DNA from: Sweltsa coloradensis
Taxonomy: Eukaryota; Arthropoda; Insecta; Plecoptera; Chloroperlidae
NCBI GenBank assembly: GCA_024449915.1
Contig: JAMZAV010000917.1
Location: forward strand, 62,001-126,000
Length of the DNA stretch: 64,000 nucleotides
Reading direction: 5' to 3'
Notes under the pieces: generated by a model
Told to the model about the DNA's origin: nothing
The model's input: only the letters and a program-made list of their open reading frames with translations
Database searches by the model: none
Part shown: piece by piece, positions 34,025-46,591 of the stretch
Numbering within the stretch: the first letter of the stretch is position 1
How the letters are laid out: each line of letters starts with the position of its first letter
Translations under genes and position numbers: made by a program

Positions 34025-34129
34025 TTTATTAATGTTTGTCTAAAACACTACCATAACAGCGTCATGTAAAACCAAGGTTTAACAAAATAACAACTAGTGT
34101 AACCTTGGTTTATAGTGGCGATTATGAAC

Positions 34130-34225
34130 TATAGACAGAAATAAAGAAGTTCCTCTGCCGGGGATTGAACCCAAAACCTCTGCTCTGACTAACTGAGCTA
34201 TGAAGACAACAGAATAAAATCCGTC
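34130..34225 (-). mobile_element. SINE family 2, copy 2
   Basis: On the minus strand: TTCATAGCTCAGTTAG (A box), GGGTTCAATCCCC (B box), tail TTATTTCTGTCT. It faces copy 3 head to head, 40-50 bases away, and could fold with it. Confidence 0.6.
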
Positions 34226-34261
34226 TACTTTACTTTATGTTTTAACAAACCAATAAGTAGA

Positions 34262-34370
34262 CAGATTTTAATCTGTTGCCTTCATAGCTCAGTGGTAAGA
34301 GCATCTACTCCGACAACAGAAGTCTTGGGTTCAATCCCCGGTGGAGACACTTTAAATTTCTGTCTGAAGT
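34262..34370 (+). mobile_element. SINE family 2, copy 3
   Basis: CTTCATAGCTCAGTGGTAAG (A box region) and GGGTTCAATCCCC (B box) are followed by a TTTAAATTTCTGTCT tail. Best preserved of the family in this window. Inverted relative to copy 2. Confidence 0.65.
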
Positions 34371-36244
34371 ACCAAACTAAAACCATATACTAATATCAAT
34401 TTATGGTATACTAGTTATACTAGATAGACAGGTCTTGTCAGGTTGTATCTGACGAACCCGGAAATCACAAGCAACAAACATCCGAGAGTTATTGGACAGC
34501 CACGGAAGAATGTTTTCACAAACACACACGCATTCGAGAGAGGCTCCGGTGGGGAAGTCGTGGAGAGAACGGAAGGACATGTTAGAAACTTATCACATGA
34601 AAGATGCACGAGTAATGCGGTAGAGGTGGTTAGTAGGTTAGTCTAGACTGGAGAGGTGAAAAGAAAGAAAAATTCACAATTTTATTATATTGTATTGAAG
34701 TAGATGTCGTAAATTTGGATTTTACTTTTTACTATAAATGCTAAAACCGTAGCTGATAAGAAATTGGGTTTAGAGTTTATTTTACCAACTACTACTGATA
34801 GATTGTATGATTAATGCAAAATCTAGTAACTTGAGCTAAAAATGCAAATGTTTGCCAATTTGTAGCAAAATGAGCCAATTATAACTTATTTCCCTATAAA
34901 TAGGCAAATTTAACTTGATCTGTTCTAGAGAAATTATTTAAAAATAAGATCTAGGTTGTATTTGCCTAGCTTTTGAAAGCATTTTCCCACAAAACCAAAA
35001 GTGACAAGGGGAAAATAATGCATGTGTATTTAATGCTATTACCAGTTCCATAAATAATTATTTAATTAGATTCTAATGCTATTTTATGGGAGAATAATAC
35101 TACAAAACTGAAATGTTTTTAAAGCTATTTTTACAGCGCTAATAATGAGAAATATTAAAAATTAGATCTTAAAAAGAATGAGTTGGCTGCAGTCAGTATT
35201 AAAAATCCTAACATACTTCACAGAGGCCCATTGTTACTAAGGATTATGACATGCAAAAACAACAATCGCAAAGCAACAATAGGGTTCCCATTGGGTTAGA
35301 CCGCAGACTATGAATACGGCCACATTCTAATAACAAATAGAGTCAAATTGAAGTGAGGAATTCACTAACGGTCAAACCAATGTACGTTGTTGCTAGCTAC
35401 GAGTAGAATACAAGCAGCAGAAATTAAAATTGTGAAAAAAAAGAAGTTAATGTGAGCCCATGTCTAAAAAAATAATGGTTTAAAGATTCAAGAAAATTGT
35501 AGGTTAAAAAGTGGTACGGTAGTATTTAAAAAAAATAAAAAATGTTTAAAAACTTAAATTAGACATTATGAGGTTGTGGTTTGGACATTTGAGAAGAGTG
35601 TATGTATGAGCTACGGGCAATACCGGGGGCCAACTGACAATGATCTGAGTGAGCTAAGAGCTACATCATACATGATGAGAGGTAAGTTTAAATGCATGCG
35701 TGAAGGAGACATGCCAGACTGGTAAGCCCAAGAAATACATTCACTAGCCAACCCGTGACCCGACTTTGTTGGAAACAAGCAAGTTGGATACTACATAATT
35801 TTATGAAGCTCAAATACAAAACTGTACATCCATTATAATTTTTTTGCAAATATTTGTATTGTTAGAATTCTAATAAAAAATAATACAAAATTAATGCATT
35901 TCCCCACCTATAAGGGCCACATTTATCGTCAAAATAAATATGTAATCCGCCAGATTGAAATGCTGTATATTAATAAATACAAAATTGACTAAAAAGTTAA
36001 AAAAAAAAATCAAGAAATTGACATGACAATATTTTTGACATATAAAATAATACCTACAATTTATTTTAAAAATTTGACATACAAAAACATAAAAAATAGT
36101 TTACAACTTGAAATTAAAACCTTTTTAAATATAAAACTAAAAGTGTCAACAAGGAGAAATGGACTGATGGATGTAGGGAGGTTATTGCGAGTGTGTGGCC
36201 GCCAAACCGGGATGCTCGTCGCTCGTATTTACCCTCTTGAATAC

Positions 36245-36453
36245 CTGTAGGGCGAACAGTCCCATCGTGACGAAGCCCATCCAGCTGTGCAGCGAGTAGA
36301 AGTTGGCGATGGGCGGATTAGCCAGGTTGTGAGAGTCGTAGACTGCGATGAACCCGACCACAACGCAGGGGATGGCCAGAGCGTGGAAGATCGTGTGGAA
36401 CAGCTTCACGTAGATGCGCCGGCAGCAACGACAGATGCGGTACAGTAAGATCG
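36245..36453 (-). CDS. Cytochrome b561, shared exon 3 (TM3, start of TM4)
   Basis: Acceptor TTTGTTGCAG, donor CAG|GTATTC. After two bases completing a serine it encodes ILLYRICRCCRRIYVKLFHT, then IFHALAIPCVVVGFIAVYDS, and SLHSWMGFVTMGLFALQ at its end. It aligns with the LYR...KLLH...VAVFD...SLHSW core of the b561 family. The histidine of TIFHAL (TM3) and of LHSW (TM4) are two of the conserved heme ligands. This is the most diagnostic exon of the gene. Confidence 0.95.
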
Positions 36454-38867
36454 CTGCAACAAACAAGCGAGACGTTCTTATATTACAGACATCTTTAGTA
36501 ATATATAGTATTTTATAGAAATAGATATGGGTTTTTACTTATTAGACACAAATTAAAAAAGTGCCTCTACCCTCTATGGGGGATTGAAAAATTGTTTTAG
36601 AGTATTTCTTTGCTTGACAATGCTGAGCTTTGTAGAAGACACCAGTTACATTATGTCTATTTGTAGGTTTGTTAACAATTGCAGAGGCCCTGGAACAATC
36701 CCCAGTAATGGATCATTTTTTTAAAAATATTTGTTTAAAATACCATTATGAAAGAGTCGTAGTCACCTTTTAAAAATACGTTGAAAAGATATTATAATTC
36801 AAGTTATAAATGTGTACAAGTACAGAGATAAGAGTGAAGAAAAGACTCTACAAGTAAACAATTCACGAACAATCATCTTTTAAAATTAAAGGACATAATG
36901 GTAGGTCTATATTTAAAAAAGTAGGTAGGCCTATTTATTTTACGCTAATGTTTCCAAAAATTAAAATTATGAAAAAGAATTAGAAAGTGTAAAACAAAAC
37001 AATTTTTTACCAAATTGATGCACCCCTTTCCTCTCTCACAAGTGCAAGGTTTTTCGAATTCACGGAAAAATACAATTTAAAACCAAAAACTGAAAAAAAA
37101 TATCCTGAATTTTGAAACTAAAAAACGTATTTTTTCCTCAAATGGAAATTGTCAAATTGTATATCAAATCCAAATGTCTTCATGCTTTCAAACAAAAAAA
37201 CATCAATAATTGGGAATTTACATAATATTATAATAACACTATAATATTATATTCTTACACAGGGCAGCAAATCCAAACAGGATAACAGTAATAAAATAAA
37301 TCATGCCAAAGATGTAAACATTTTCAATTCACTTGAACAAAACATTTAATCTATTAAAAGAATCCACCAAGCTTAACATGTTGTACTTTCCCCTTTCACT
37401 TTCACTGACTTTGGCGTAATTAATTTAAAAGTAAATGGCTTCTGCCTAAAAGTGTACATTTCAATTAGTTTATTGTTTATTGTGCTTTTAAGTTGCTGTG
37501 CAATGTGTTCATGTTCCGGACTAGTTATTCTGCATTTATTATAATATTGAAGTGGTTTATGTAAATACTGAACTTATACAATATAAATAAACACAGGACA
37601 TTGCTGTCTGGCCTTGGGTACACATATCAAGTTTACTTACTAGGTGAAAATAATATTACCATTTTTGCCAAGTAGAACCTTTGAAGTGTAGTCCATACTT
37701 TAACTATGATGAGATCAAGGCTCAAGACATTGGGAGAAATTAATGGTTTCCTAAAACAGGGGATTTCTAATGGAGGGGGGGGGGGGGGGGGAATTATAAT
37801 TGGAAATTAAATGAGCAATTATTCAGACATAGCCTACTTGGACTTGGGAATATATTCATTAATTAATCGAACAATATCTGAGTGGATTAAATTACTACTT
37901 AGCTTTGTTGATGAGGCAGATTAAGGTAAGCCTATTTGAAGACATTATTTATAATTTGAGATTTATATTAGTATTTTTGACATTGCAAGCAGTTAATTGA
38001 CCTTACAACCAAAGAAAACAATGGTTACTGGGAAGTGTTAGAAACTTACCACTTGTACAAAATAGTTTTTACCTGTAAAATGAATTTTGAAGTAAATAAA
38101 TATATTTTACAAAATACTCAATAATATTGTGATGGTGCAGAAGAAATGTGATAAAAATATTGTTATCACACTATAATATAAAACGTCTTTGCTGTTGTGA
38201 CCGAAGTGGCACTCACTTTGGTCAGGTAGGTGAAGACACTTAGGATCAGGACCATCATTGTTAAGAACTTCTTTAGGCGCTTTGCTTCTCTCACTCAAAA
38301 CCAGTTTACTGAGCTGTCTTCGGAGAAATAATTACACTTAAAATAATTGTCAACTAATTATACCAATCGGCAGTCGCCATAACTTTGGTCGGCAGACATC
38401 TCTCTCTCTCTTTCTCTCTCTCATTATTACTAGTGCTAATTTCTTGCAAATAATCGTCGGTAAAGTGGTCATTGTAGTTTAGGCGTCGTTCTGGTAAATG
38501 GTACATGGTTGTGGGCTACGTCTACCCGACAAAAATGGCTATGTTCCAAATAAGTAACTAAATTAATATTAGTCTGCCACTCAAAGCCCCACTGATGCTT
38601 TCTTGTGACGTCACTTTCATTGTTGATTGGTCAACTATGACTATGAAGACTGAGACACGGCATAATTCAGAGGGTCATCAGTTCGATTCCGGGTAAAGTC
38701 CGTACCTACATTAAGTTTTTCCAAGGGGTTTCTCACTCAAAAGGTGAATGTTGTGGTTGTTCTAAAAAATAAACCTTACCAATAATATACCCTGGTAGCG
38801 TTGGTGGATGAGAATATAAACTATCTCACTACATCACTACATTCGATAAAAATCGTAACAGTGAGAT

Positions 38868-39145
38868 TGTCATGACAGTGACACCTATACTATATAACAA
38901 AGGTTTCAAAGGTTCCCTGGAAATTTAATCAAAATCGGAGAAGCAAATTATTTTCTTTTGTAGAGAACGAAGAATCGGACCAAAAACTGTTGTAAATCGA
39001 AAAAGTACGAAATATTTATTTGATTGTAAAAAAAAGTATCAGATATAAATTCAGAGATTTCGAAGGTCCCCTCAAAATTTCATGAAGATCGGAGTAGTCG
39101 TTTGCACCAGTATAGAGCGAACAGAGAGACACGATCTATCAGAAG
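38868..39145 (-). repeat. Dispersed repeat family X, copy 3 (partial, inverted)
   Basis: Contains CAGAGATTTCGAAGG, TTTCATGAAGATCGGAGTAG and AGTACGAAATATTTATTTGATTG, the reverse complements of words in the copies at 23444 and 60459. It is truncated relative to them. Confidence 0.55.
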
Positions 39146-39454
39146 AAAATACTGAACAAATCTACAAACCCAATAGGATTCTAACCAATGTTTCTCAATT
39201 CTCCACGGAAGACTCGGTTAAATTATAGTTTCCTTTGTGTTTGTGAGATCTGCATCCCAAACATTACACGTTAATTAGATTACTTTCTACAAACTGTTCA
39301 ATTATTCGTTCTGCTGCTGCGGTGGTTATACACAGAGCTGCAGAGCCACGTGATGTAACGAGTTACAACACTCACTGACACAACTCTCTTCCTTCTTCCT
39401 TCAAACATATGGAGCAGGGCATTATTTGAAAATAGAGAAAATACCAACAGTGGA

Positions 39455-39735
39455 AAACTAAATTGATTTTGATTGGATATTGCTTAACGTCTCATATTTA
39501 TGCAACTTGGCTAATCGAGACGAAGGGAGGGACGTAAGGGATGACGCGGGGGGACTGTGCTGGTCTGAACCAGCAACAAGCGTATGGGGAGGGCAGGGGT
39601 TCCCCCACGTCGTGGTCGTCTCCGTCTGTGTCATCATCCGTCCGTGTTGTCATTGTCGTCGCCGTCGGGGAGGTAGTCAAAGGGAAGGGGTTCCCCGACG
39701 ACGACCCAGAGCTCGCCATTAATTTTAGGGAGTGA
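39455..39735 (+). repeat. Dispersed repeat family Y, copy 1
   Basis: Contains TTGCTTAACGTCTCATATTT, TATGGGGAGGGCAGGGGTTC and GTCGGGGAGGTAGTCAAAGG. The same order appears inverted at 42470-42286 plus 41274-41165. The ORFs in this copy (39480-39735) come from its GC-rich core and are not genes. Confidence 0.6.
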
Positions 39736-41164
39736 AACTCCCCTACTCACGGGCCAAACCACGAGAAGGTTGCGAGTTGGACTTTGATGGCCCTTGGAAA
39801 ACTAAAAATTCTCGGTAAATGCACTAACCAATTTCGCAGGAGATTTAAAAAATACTAATGGAAGCTTTCTGAACACAATAGAAAATATGTTTTCTTGTAT
39901 GTGACTTCATTTCTCACGGACTTAGCGGCCATTGTTTGATGCTGGGCGTCTAAAAGACGAAATATAGTACTTTTCGGATAAGATTAACTGTTACGTAAAC
40001 AGTGTTGTCTAATACATGGTAGACACAATATTTGTAAGGAATTTTAAAGTGAATATTCATGAAAGTCTATCATTTTGTATATCTTCCGCCATTTTGGAGA
40101 TATACGAAAACAACCACTTTTGTCCAAACATTTTCAAAGATGGCGGCCAACGCTCCAGTCCGATTTTTCAGGACTTTTTGTCTCTTTATCAAGGACGCTT
40201 TCCGAAAGGTCTGTGTAAAAATTCGGCTTGTCCGAATTTTTTTCTAAATGTATTAAAATGGACCTTCGTTGCTTGGCCTATAACACGTACAATATACTAA
40301 CTGTTATTAACATAACCTAAAGAGACGCAACGCAAACTGTGAAAGGTGATTTGCTACAACAGTATCAACAACACAACACGTTTGAGTGATGTAAATAAGT
40401 TGCATTCCGGTCGAGTGTCCTTGAGAACAGATCGCCCCTTCTCCGAGACAGTCACGATCCTCCCAGGAACCAGTGTCAACCTGTTGAATGTTGATTACCT
40501 CACCTTGACACCGATCACAAGTGTATAGTATTATTATTTATTATTGATGGCAGATTGAAATGCGAGCCCCAGGGAAGACTGTACAGCACAGTTTAGCTGT
40601 ATAATGTCTAATGTCTACTCTATAAAGTCTGAAAACATCTATTTCCAGACCTCCGAGTAAAGGATTGAAAACGTCAATCATCAATCAATCAGTCAATCGT
40701 TCAAGATAGCTATCTACTCTGCCACATTGTGATTGAATAATTTTTAGTTGATTAATCGTTAATAATTTGTTACCCTTTCTAACCAGACGTTGCCATATGG
40801 CAAAAGAAACTTTAAAAAAAAATGCGACAAAATTTTCGGTTTTTCAGTTAACCCCAAATTTTTTTGGGGGTAAATACAAAATAAATACATTTTCCCCATG
40901 GAAAATGGGGCGAATAGCGTAGTGCCCCCCCCCCCTTTTGTTTAGAGAGAAGATTGAAAATACATATCTGCTAAAAAGGTGAAAAACAGATTTTTTTGTG
41001 GTAAGTCCTGGAAAAGTAATATATTTCCAGTGCTGCTGTTATATGTTATGGGGGGGGGGGGGGAGGAATGGTGCGGGGGAGAAAATATAGAATAACAGTT
41101 TTTTTTAAATGTGTTTTTCGATGTGGTTTTAAGTGTTTCAGAAGAAGTTGGTGATTGCTGTATG

Positions 41165-42470
41165 TGACCATTGAGTTTATTGGACAGTCGTCGGGGAACT
41201 TTCCCCTTCCCTTTGACTACCTCCCCGACGGCGACGACAATGACAACACGGACGGATGATGACACAGACGGAGACAGTGGCGTAGCAACAATTCCTGGGC
41301 CCCCCCGCGACTTGCGCGGAATAGCTGGGGTCTGGGGCGAAGCCCCAGCCGCCGGAGGCATTAACACCGTAGGTGAAATTTTTTTGGGCCCTACATTATG
41401 TTTGATGGCCTAAAACGCGATTTCGATGACATCCCTAATACATTTGTTTACTAAAAGGCTAAAACCATTATGTTATATTAATAATATCAACACCAATAAT
41501 GATAAATTAAAATACCCCAGAAAATAGACATTTTTAAACTTGCATACATTTACGTACACACACCAATCAACAAATCTGACGACAAAGTGGGTGGATTACT
41601 TGCATCACTTTTAAATAAAAATATAAAAACTAATCACTTACCTACTTATGATAATACTGATGATGTTGATGATGTTGATTAAAATGGGTGTGAAGTCATT
41701 GTCATAGGATCACTTGAAGTGTGAATGAAATGTCAATGAACTAATAATTGCATGCCATCATCGAAACATCCCTCTGTCAGACAACAGAAGGGCTGTCATG
41801 ATTTATTAGTGTAATTGACCGCGTTATATACTATGTGAAATGAGATTTCTCTGAAAAGGCATTTTGTAAATATCCCCGTTCAAAAGAATCTGGAATTGGA
41901 ATCTTACTAATACGACTAAGTTCTTTATAAAATTAAAAAAAGATTGACAGAACTGACAGTAGTCATGTCACAGATGATTGGCCATGTTCAACTCGGGTGA
42001 TTTGACAAATTTGTGCAAATTGTTTAGAGGTGTGCATTTTTGAAGTTAATATGTGTAAAATTGGTTATCACGGTTCATTCTACTCTTTTGTCAACTTGAA
42101 CTAATGCGTATTTTTTTTACAAAAGATGTAATTTTGGGGTTAAGTTCTGCGAGAGATTTTTTACTTCAAAATTCATTTCGAAAGATGAAGGGGCCTTCTG
42201 TAACCTGACAGGGGCCCCGAGGGCCCCAGTCAGGCCAGGGCCCCCCCGCAGTCGCGGGGGCTGCGGGGCGGTAGCTACGCCACTGGACGGAGACGACCAC
42301 AACGTGGGGGAACCCCTGCCCTCCCCATACGCTTGTGGCTGGTTCTGACCAGCACAGGCATGTCCAGTTGTCCACCCCTTGTCCCCCCGCGTCATCCCTT
42401 ACGTCTCGATTAGCCAAGTTGCATAAATATGAGACGTTAAGCAATTTCCAATCAATCAAAGGAGGGGTAG
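41165..42470 (-). repeat. Dispersed repeat family Y, copy 2, split by a hAT element
   Basis: Removing 41275-42285 and one copy of GACGGAGA restores the order seen in copy 1, in reverse. The inserted element is therefore younger than this copy. Confidence 0.65.
41275..42285. mobile_element. Non-autonomous hAT element, 1011 bp
   Basis: Inverted ends CAGTGGCGTAGC. The target duplication GACGGAGA is perfect (41267-41274 and 42286-42293). The hAT assignment rests on CAG ends and an 8-bp duplication. TCTGGGGCGAAGCCCCAGCC lies about 55 bases inside the left end. No transposase frame remains. Confidence 0.8.
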
Positions 42471-42700
42471 GCGTTCGCTGTCTATCCAGGCATAGTCTCT
42501 CTCCCCTTACAAACAGTAGGCCTACCTAGGTAATACACTCCACCCTTGCCTGGCTAATAACAAGCGCATGGATCATCTCCTGGCGTCGGAAGTGGAGTAG
42601 GCTGTGTTCCGGTGGTCGATCTCGAGACCACCAACGCGTTAGTGTTGACGAGAGAAGACAGTGTCTACCGTAAGAGAGGGGGCGACAAGCGCAGACTCGA

Positions 42701-42897
42701 CAGTGTTGGCTCGAGCGACTCTGATTCGGGAGGTCTCGGGTTCAAATCCCGTCGAGACCGGCAATCCTGACTGAAGGTTTTATCTGGGGTTTTCCTCAGT
42801 CGTCAGCCCTCGGACATCTATCCGGAACATACCTATAGTTAGAGACCCGAAGAGGGGCATGAATTGCACCCTGGGCAGGCTTCCCACAAAAATGTAT
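42701..42897 (+). mobile_element. SINE family 1, copy 1
   Basis: tRNA-like head (CAGTGTTGGCTCGAGCG, then GGGTTCAAATCCCGTC as B box) and a body with GGTTTTCCTCAG and GCACCCTGGGCAGGCTTCCC. The body is shared by copies at 47259 and 53092. Confidence 0.7.
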
Positions 42898-43019
42898 TAC
42901 AGATTTAAAAAACAAACCATGTGTGCAAAGATACATAAGTACTTATAGCCCTCCATGTGGGATCCCAAGGATTTGTGTGAATTATAGAGTAGAAATTTGT
43001 TTTAAAAACAAACAAGGAG

Positions 43020-43130
43020 TTTCTCAGAACGTTGTCGTCTTTATCATCGTTCGTGTCGTCGTAATCGTCGTCGTCGAGGAGGTCGGTGAGGGGGAGAGGG
43101 TCCCCAATGATGAGGAATACCCTGGGGTAA
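43020..43130 (+). repeat. Dispersed repeat family Y, diverged fragment
   Basis: GTTGTCGTC...GAGGAGGTCGGTGAGGG resembles the core of copy 1. A further diverged fragment lies at about 58985-59075 (CCAGAGCTCGCC shared). Confidence 0.4.
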
Positions 43131-43509
43131 ATGTTCTTCAGTCAGGATTACCGGTGGTGAGTATTTGACTAAGGAGCTTATCCACATAAGTCTTCAGTAG
43201 CCAATCATGTCTGGTCCGGAGTCAACCGGTGCAATGTATTGTTTTCATTGTACAATGTTGGAGGAGGCGGACAATATTTGTATCTATTGTCGAGCAGTCG
43301 ACCTTGTTCACTTTGAGCATTGTTGTTGATTCGAAATGCTGTACACGCGAGCGCACAGGATATCGAGAGGGAAGGGGACCCCCCCCCCCCCTCTGTGTCG
43401 AGGGAAACTCGAGGGGGGGAGGGACAAGTCAAGCGAGGGAGATCGTATGACCTGATGTTACTGCAACCAGAGAAAACCTAACGAGCACGTTACACTGGAG
43501 ACAAATCCA

Positions 43510-43510
<1 letters not shown>

Positions 43511-43541
<31 letters not shown>
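43511..43541 (+). repeat. (CAT)n microsatellite
   Basis: About ten perfect TCA/CAT triplets. A tRNA-like sequence follows at about 43560-43625. Confidence 0.9.
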
Positions 43542-43559
43542 ATCTTACTGACAGCACAG

Positions 43560-43700
43560 ATGTAGCTCATGCATAAAACGCGACTCTCTGAGCTGGGAAG
43601 CACCGAGTTCGATACCCGCTACCGACAAGCCTGACAGAAAGTTTTCCAACATTTCCCAAGGTTACTAGCCTCACCCAAAATTGACTTGCGCAAGAATGAA
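43560..43700 (+). mobile_element. tRNA-derived SINE, diverged
   Basis: GATGTAGCTCATGC as A box and GAGTTCGATACCC as B box, followed by AGCCTGACAGAAAG and TTTCCCAAGG, which echo the CCTGACTGAAGG and TTTTCC of SINE family 1. Probably an older subfamily. Confidence 0.45.
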
Positions 43701-44269
43701 GATTCACGTTCGGTGGTTTCTTTCGCGAAAGTTTGATTACTCCCTCATTTGTTGTTCTTGATTTTTGGCAAACCTCATATTCGTTGAGTGGATCGTCTAA
43801 TAATTTTTTCTTTACGTTTTTCTTTTTTTATGTATTTTTTCTTTCATTTTTTCCTTTTTCCTCCCCCCCCCCCTCACTCTTCATATTCGTAGTTCATTGA
43901 ATTTTAATTTATTATCCTTTTTGAATTTGTTACGAAAATTATTGTGTTATTAATTTAATACATGGTTGTAATATTATTTCAAATATTTATTTAACTGTAT
44001 TTCATGTTATGTTTTGCATCTATGTAATTAGATTTACTTAGTTGTCCTCCTTTATAAATAATAGTTTTTTAACTAAATTAAATAAATACTCGCCACATAA
44101 AAAGCAACGAGATAAGAACGCTTCAAGGAAACAATATTATTTTATTTTTATATCCCGTTCCCGTGCTCATCTTTAGTCTTTACATCATCCAAGTTTCCCA
44201 TGCGAAAACTGACTAAATCAATGAAAATACCATCTTACATACACACGTTTTTTTTAAATTATTATTTTT

Positions 44270-45035
44270 ATAAAGCGTATCCCAACCCAGCCCCTACCTT
44301 CCCTTGGTTCGGCCGGTGAAGTAAAGTTCAAACATGGCCGCCGGTTATTATAGCACTTCCCTGCATGGGCCGAGTTCTATTCCCACCGGGAGCCCATTAT
44401 ATTTTACAACCCTTCCTTCTTCCTTATCACAGAGATTCATGGCCTGCTGAGGGGGGGGGGGGATTGATTCCTTGGCTCCATACCCAGTCACGGCGAGGTG
44501 ACTACGAAACACACTCAAAATAAAAACCACTTTATGGAGTAATTTCAAATTTTAATTCAATTCTGGGATCATTTTGCTTTAAAACACTGTATACTGAGAA
44601 TATTGGTCTCGTTCGGACAAATAAATGAGGGAGGAGGTTACAAGAGAGAAGGATACTAGTTATATGGAGCCAAAGAGAAACCGAAAATGTTTTAATTTAT
44701 AGTCAAGAAACAATATACAGCTTTCATTTCTCTATCGCACAATTGAATTATATTAATAAAGACCAATTATTAATTGAACTTTTATCTTGAGTTAAGTGCT
44801 GTTAGACGTGTCAATTAGGAGCTAATTGTATTACCCGTTGTATAGACAGATGACGGCTGGCTCTATACATGAGGGTAAGAGGTTGATACTGATAGATATA
44901 GGATGAAGGAAGATTACGAACATACCATGCCTTGTGCGAGAGTCGAACCCACGTTATGTGACAAGCAATCTGTTTGACATTCGTGATCAGATGTCAGCTA
45001 GAAGCTGTTGTTACTACTGCTAATCATGTGGAACA

Positions 45036-45036
<1 letters not shown>
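44270..45036. other. Non-genic, one tRNA-like fragment
   Basis: A minus-strand B-box-like GGGTTCGACTCTCGC lies at about 44943-44958. Short homopolymer runs are present. No gene. Confidence 0.35.

Positions 45037-45109
<73 letters not shown>
45037..45109 (+). repeat. (CAGA)n microsatellite
   Basis: About 18 perfect CAGA units. The overlapping frames with CLSV or QTDR runs are this repeat translated, not genes. Confidence 0.95.
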
Positions 45110-45431
45110 GCTCGTACAGATGGTCAAGTAGGCTAGTGTGTCCATGCAGCTATAAGGTGGGGCTAACCTACACCCACACAGGACAAGACAATACATCACC
45201 ACCTAATGCAAGTGATGGCTTCAAACCCACTAGGAAGGAACAAACTGGTAATATATTATTAGCACCAGATCAATAAATACATCCGATATAGTTAGAATCA
45301 TTATTAATGATTGCTTCATTTAGTTATAGGTTACAGGCTACCTACTCATTTAAAGCCACGTGGATGTAGTGTAATGGAGTGTAGGCATAGGAGAGCATCC
45401 CCGGGCGGCTATGAGAGAGAAGAGTGGGAAG

Positions 45432-45434
<3 letters not shown>

Positions 45435-45478
<44 letters not shown>

Positions 45479-45500
45479 TAGATAGATAGATAGATAGATA
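45435..45500 (+). repeat. Compound (GA)n-(GATA)n microsatellite
   Basis: About 20 GA dinucleotides (45435-45474) run into about seven GATA units. It abuts the 3' end of a minus-strand LINE tail at 45501, which reads AATAAAGACCCTTATCTATC. The array probably grew from that tail. Confidence 0.9.
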
Positions 45501-45660
45501 AGGGTCTTTATTGTAAGGCGGAATTAAGGCTAGTGAAGCCTATCTTCCATCCAACCTAATACAACTAATAATAATAATACAATGATAATGAAGGCTTATG
45601 AAAATTATAGATAATTTGAACACAAAGTAATTGGCCTGATTAAATTAAACATAATTAACT
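45501..45660 (-). mobile_element. LINE 3' end 1
   Basis: On the minus strand a GC-mixed block (GGAAGATAGGCTTCACTAGC) leads to CAATAAAGACCCTTATC and a TATC tail. It is a truncated non-LTR retrotransposon end with no coding sequence left. Confidence 0.5.
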
Positions 45661-45707
45661 AAAACATAAACATTTGAAATAATGATAAGAGAATAATGTA
45701 AGAGAGA

Positions 45708-45850
45708 GATATTTGATATTTGATATTTATTGACTAAAGGTGGGCTACATAGGGCTATAAAGCCCTTTGACCATAGCCAACCCTACAACATGTAATACAT
45801 AAGTTTTATAATAGATATGTAAGTAATATACTAATCATACTAATTAATTG
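45708..45850 (-). mobile_element. LINE 3' end 2
   Basis: On the minus strand, GTTGGCTATGGTCAAAGGGC and GCCCACCTTTAGTC lead to AATAAATATC and two or three AAATATC units. A second truncated LINE end, different from the one at 45501. Confidence 0.5.
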
Positions 45851-46147
45851 CTAATTAAACTATTATAACTACTACTACTACTTCTACTACTACTATTTCT
45901 ACTAACTAATATTAGATACATACTAATAACTGTGGATACAAATTCTACAATTGATGTGAAAATTGATGACATAATATAAACGTATACATAGGTAAATTCT
46001 GCAAGCAATTATAAGATGACCTATTCCAATAGCGAGACATATATAATTGTACACTAATATTAATTATTTACTTATACTACCAGTATACCTAAAAGCAGTG
46101 ATGTGTGTATTTGATTTCGGAGAGTTATATTCGACCTGCTAGTATAC

Positions 46148-46151
<4 letters not shown>

Positions 46152-46182
<31 letters not shown>
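46152..46182 (+). repeat. (GA)n microsatellite
   Basis: About 15 perfect GA dinucleotides. Another (GA)n of similar length lies at 47789-47819. Confidence 0.9.
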
Positions 46183-46184
<2 letters not shown>

Positions 46185-46591
46185 GCAAGACGGTTCCAAC
46201 GATTGATTGATGGGATATGGTGGGCAGGTTCAAGGTCAGTGTGGGATTTTACATAGACAATTTTTTAAATAGACCGATACAATATTTTGTGGTAACGAAT
46301 ACACGATACTCAAGTGGAAAATTATGTGAGAGAGATGTTGGAAGGACAGGATGACACAGCTCGCTGGAGAAGGTATACGAATGGTGGAGGTGCCGGGTCG
46401 TGAGATTTCTAACTTTCTGGGGGCAAGCCCCCCCCCCCTCCTCAACCCCCCGGGTCACCAAAACATCCTGTATCGTCCTTGCTGCAGGGCACCCTAACAC
46501 ACAAACACGCGTGTCAATCGGAGGTCGTGTTCGGTGTTCATCGTGAGACGTGGCACCAGAGTCGATAAAGAAGTTTCCCAACGGGGAAAAA

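Larger units (their letters stand above)
31848..36244 (-). other. Cytochrome b561 intron 4
   Basis: A 4.4-kb intron. It holds nested hAT-like elements (32112-33183), a snap-back element (33395-33600) and three tRNA-derived SINEs (33909-34368). The rest (34370-36244) is AT-rich with no gene. The frames at 34415-34646 and 36023-36250 are chance or run into exon 3. Confidence 0.85.

Noticed and set aside
38107..38298. 63-residue minus-strand frame in the large b561 intron as an extra exon
   Set aside because: No acceptor or donor in phase with the neighbouring exons, and no membrane or heme motif. The known exons already join in frame without it.
39480..39735. Overlapping GC-rich frames on both strands
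   Set aside because: They come from repeat family Y, which is interrupted or diverged at its other copies.
44974..45276. Frames with QTDR or CLSV repeats
   Set aside because: Translation of the CAGA microsatellite.
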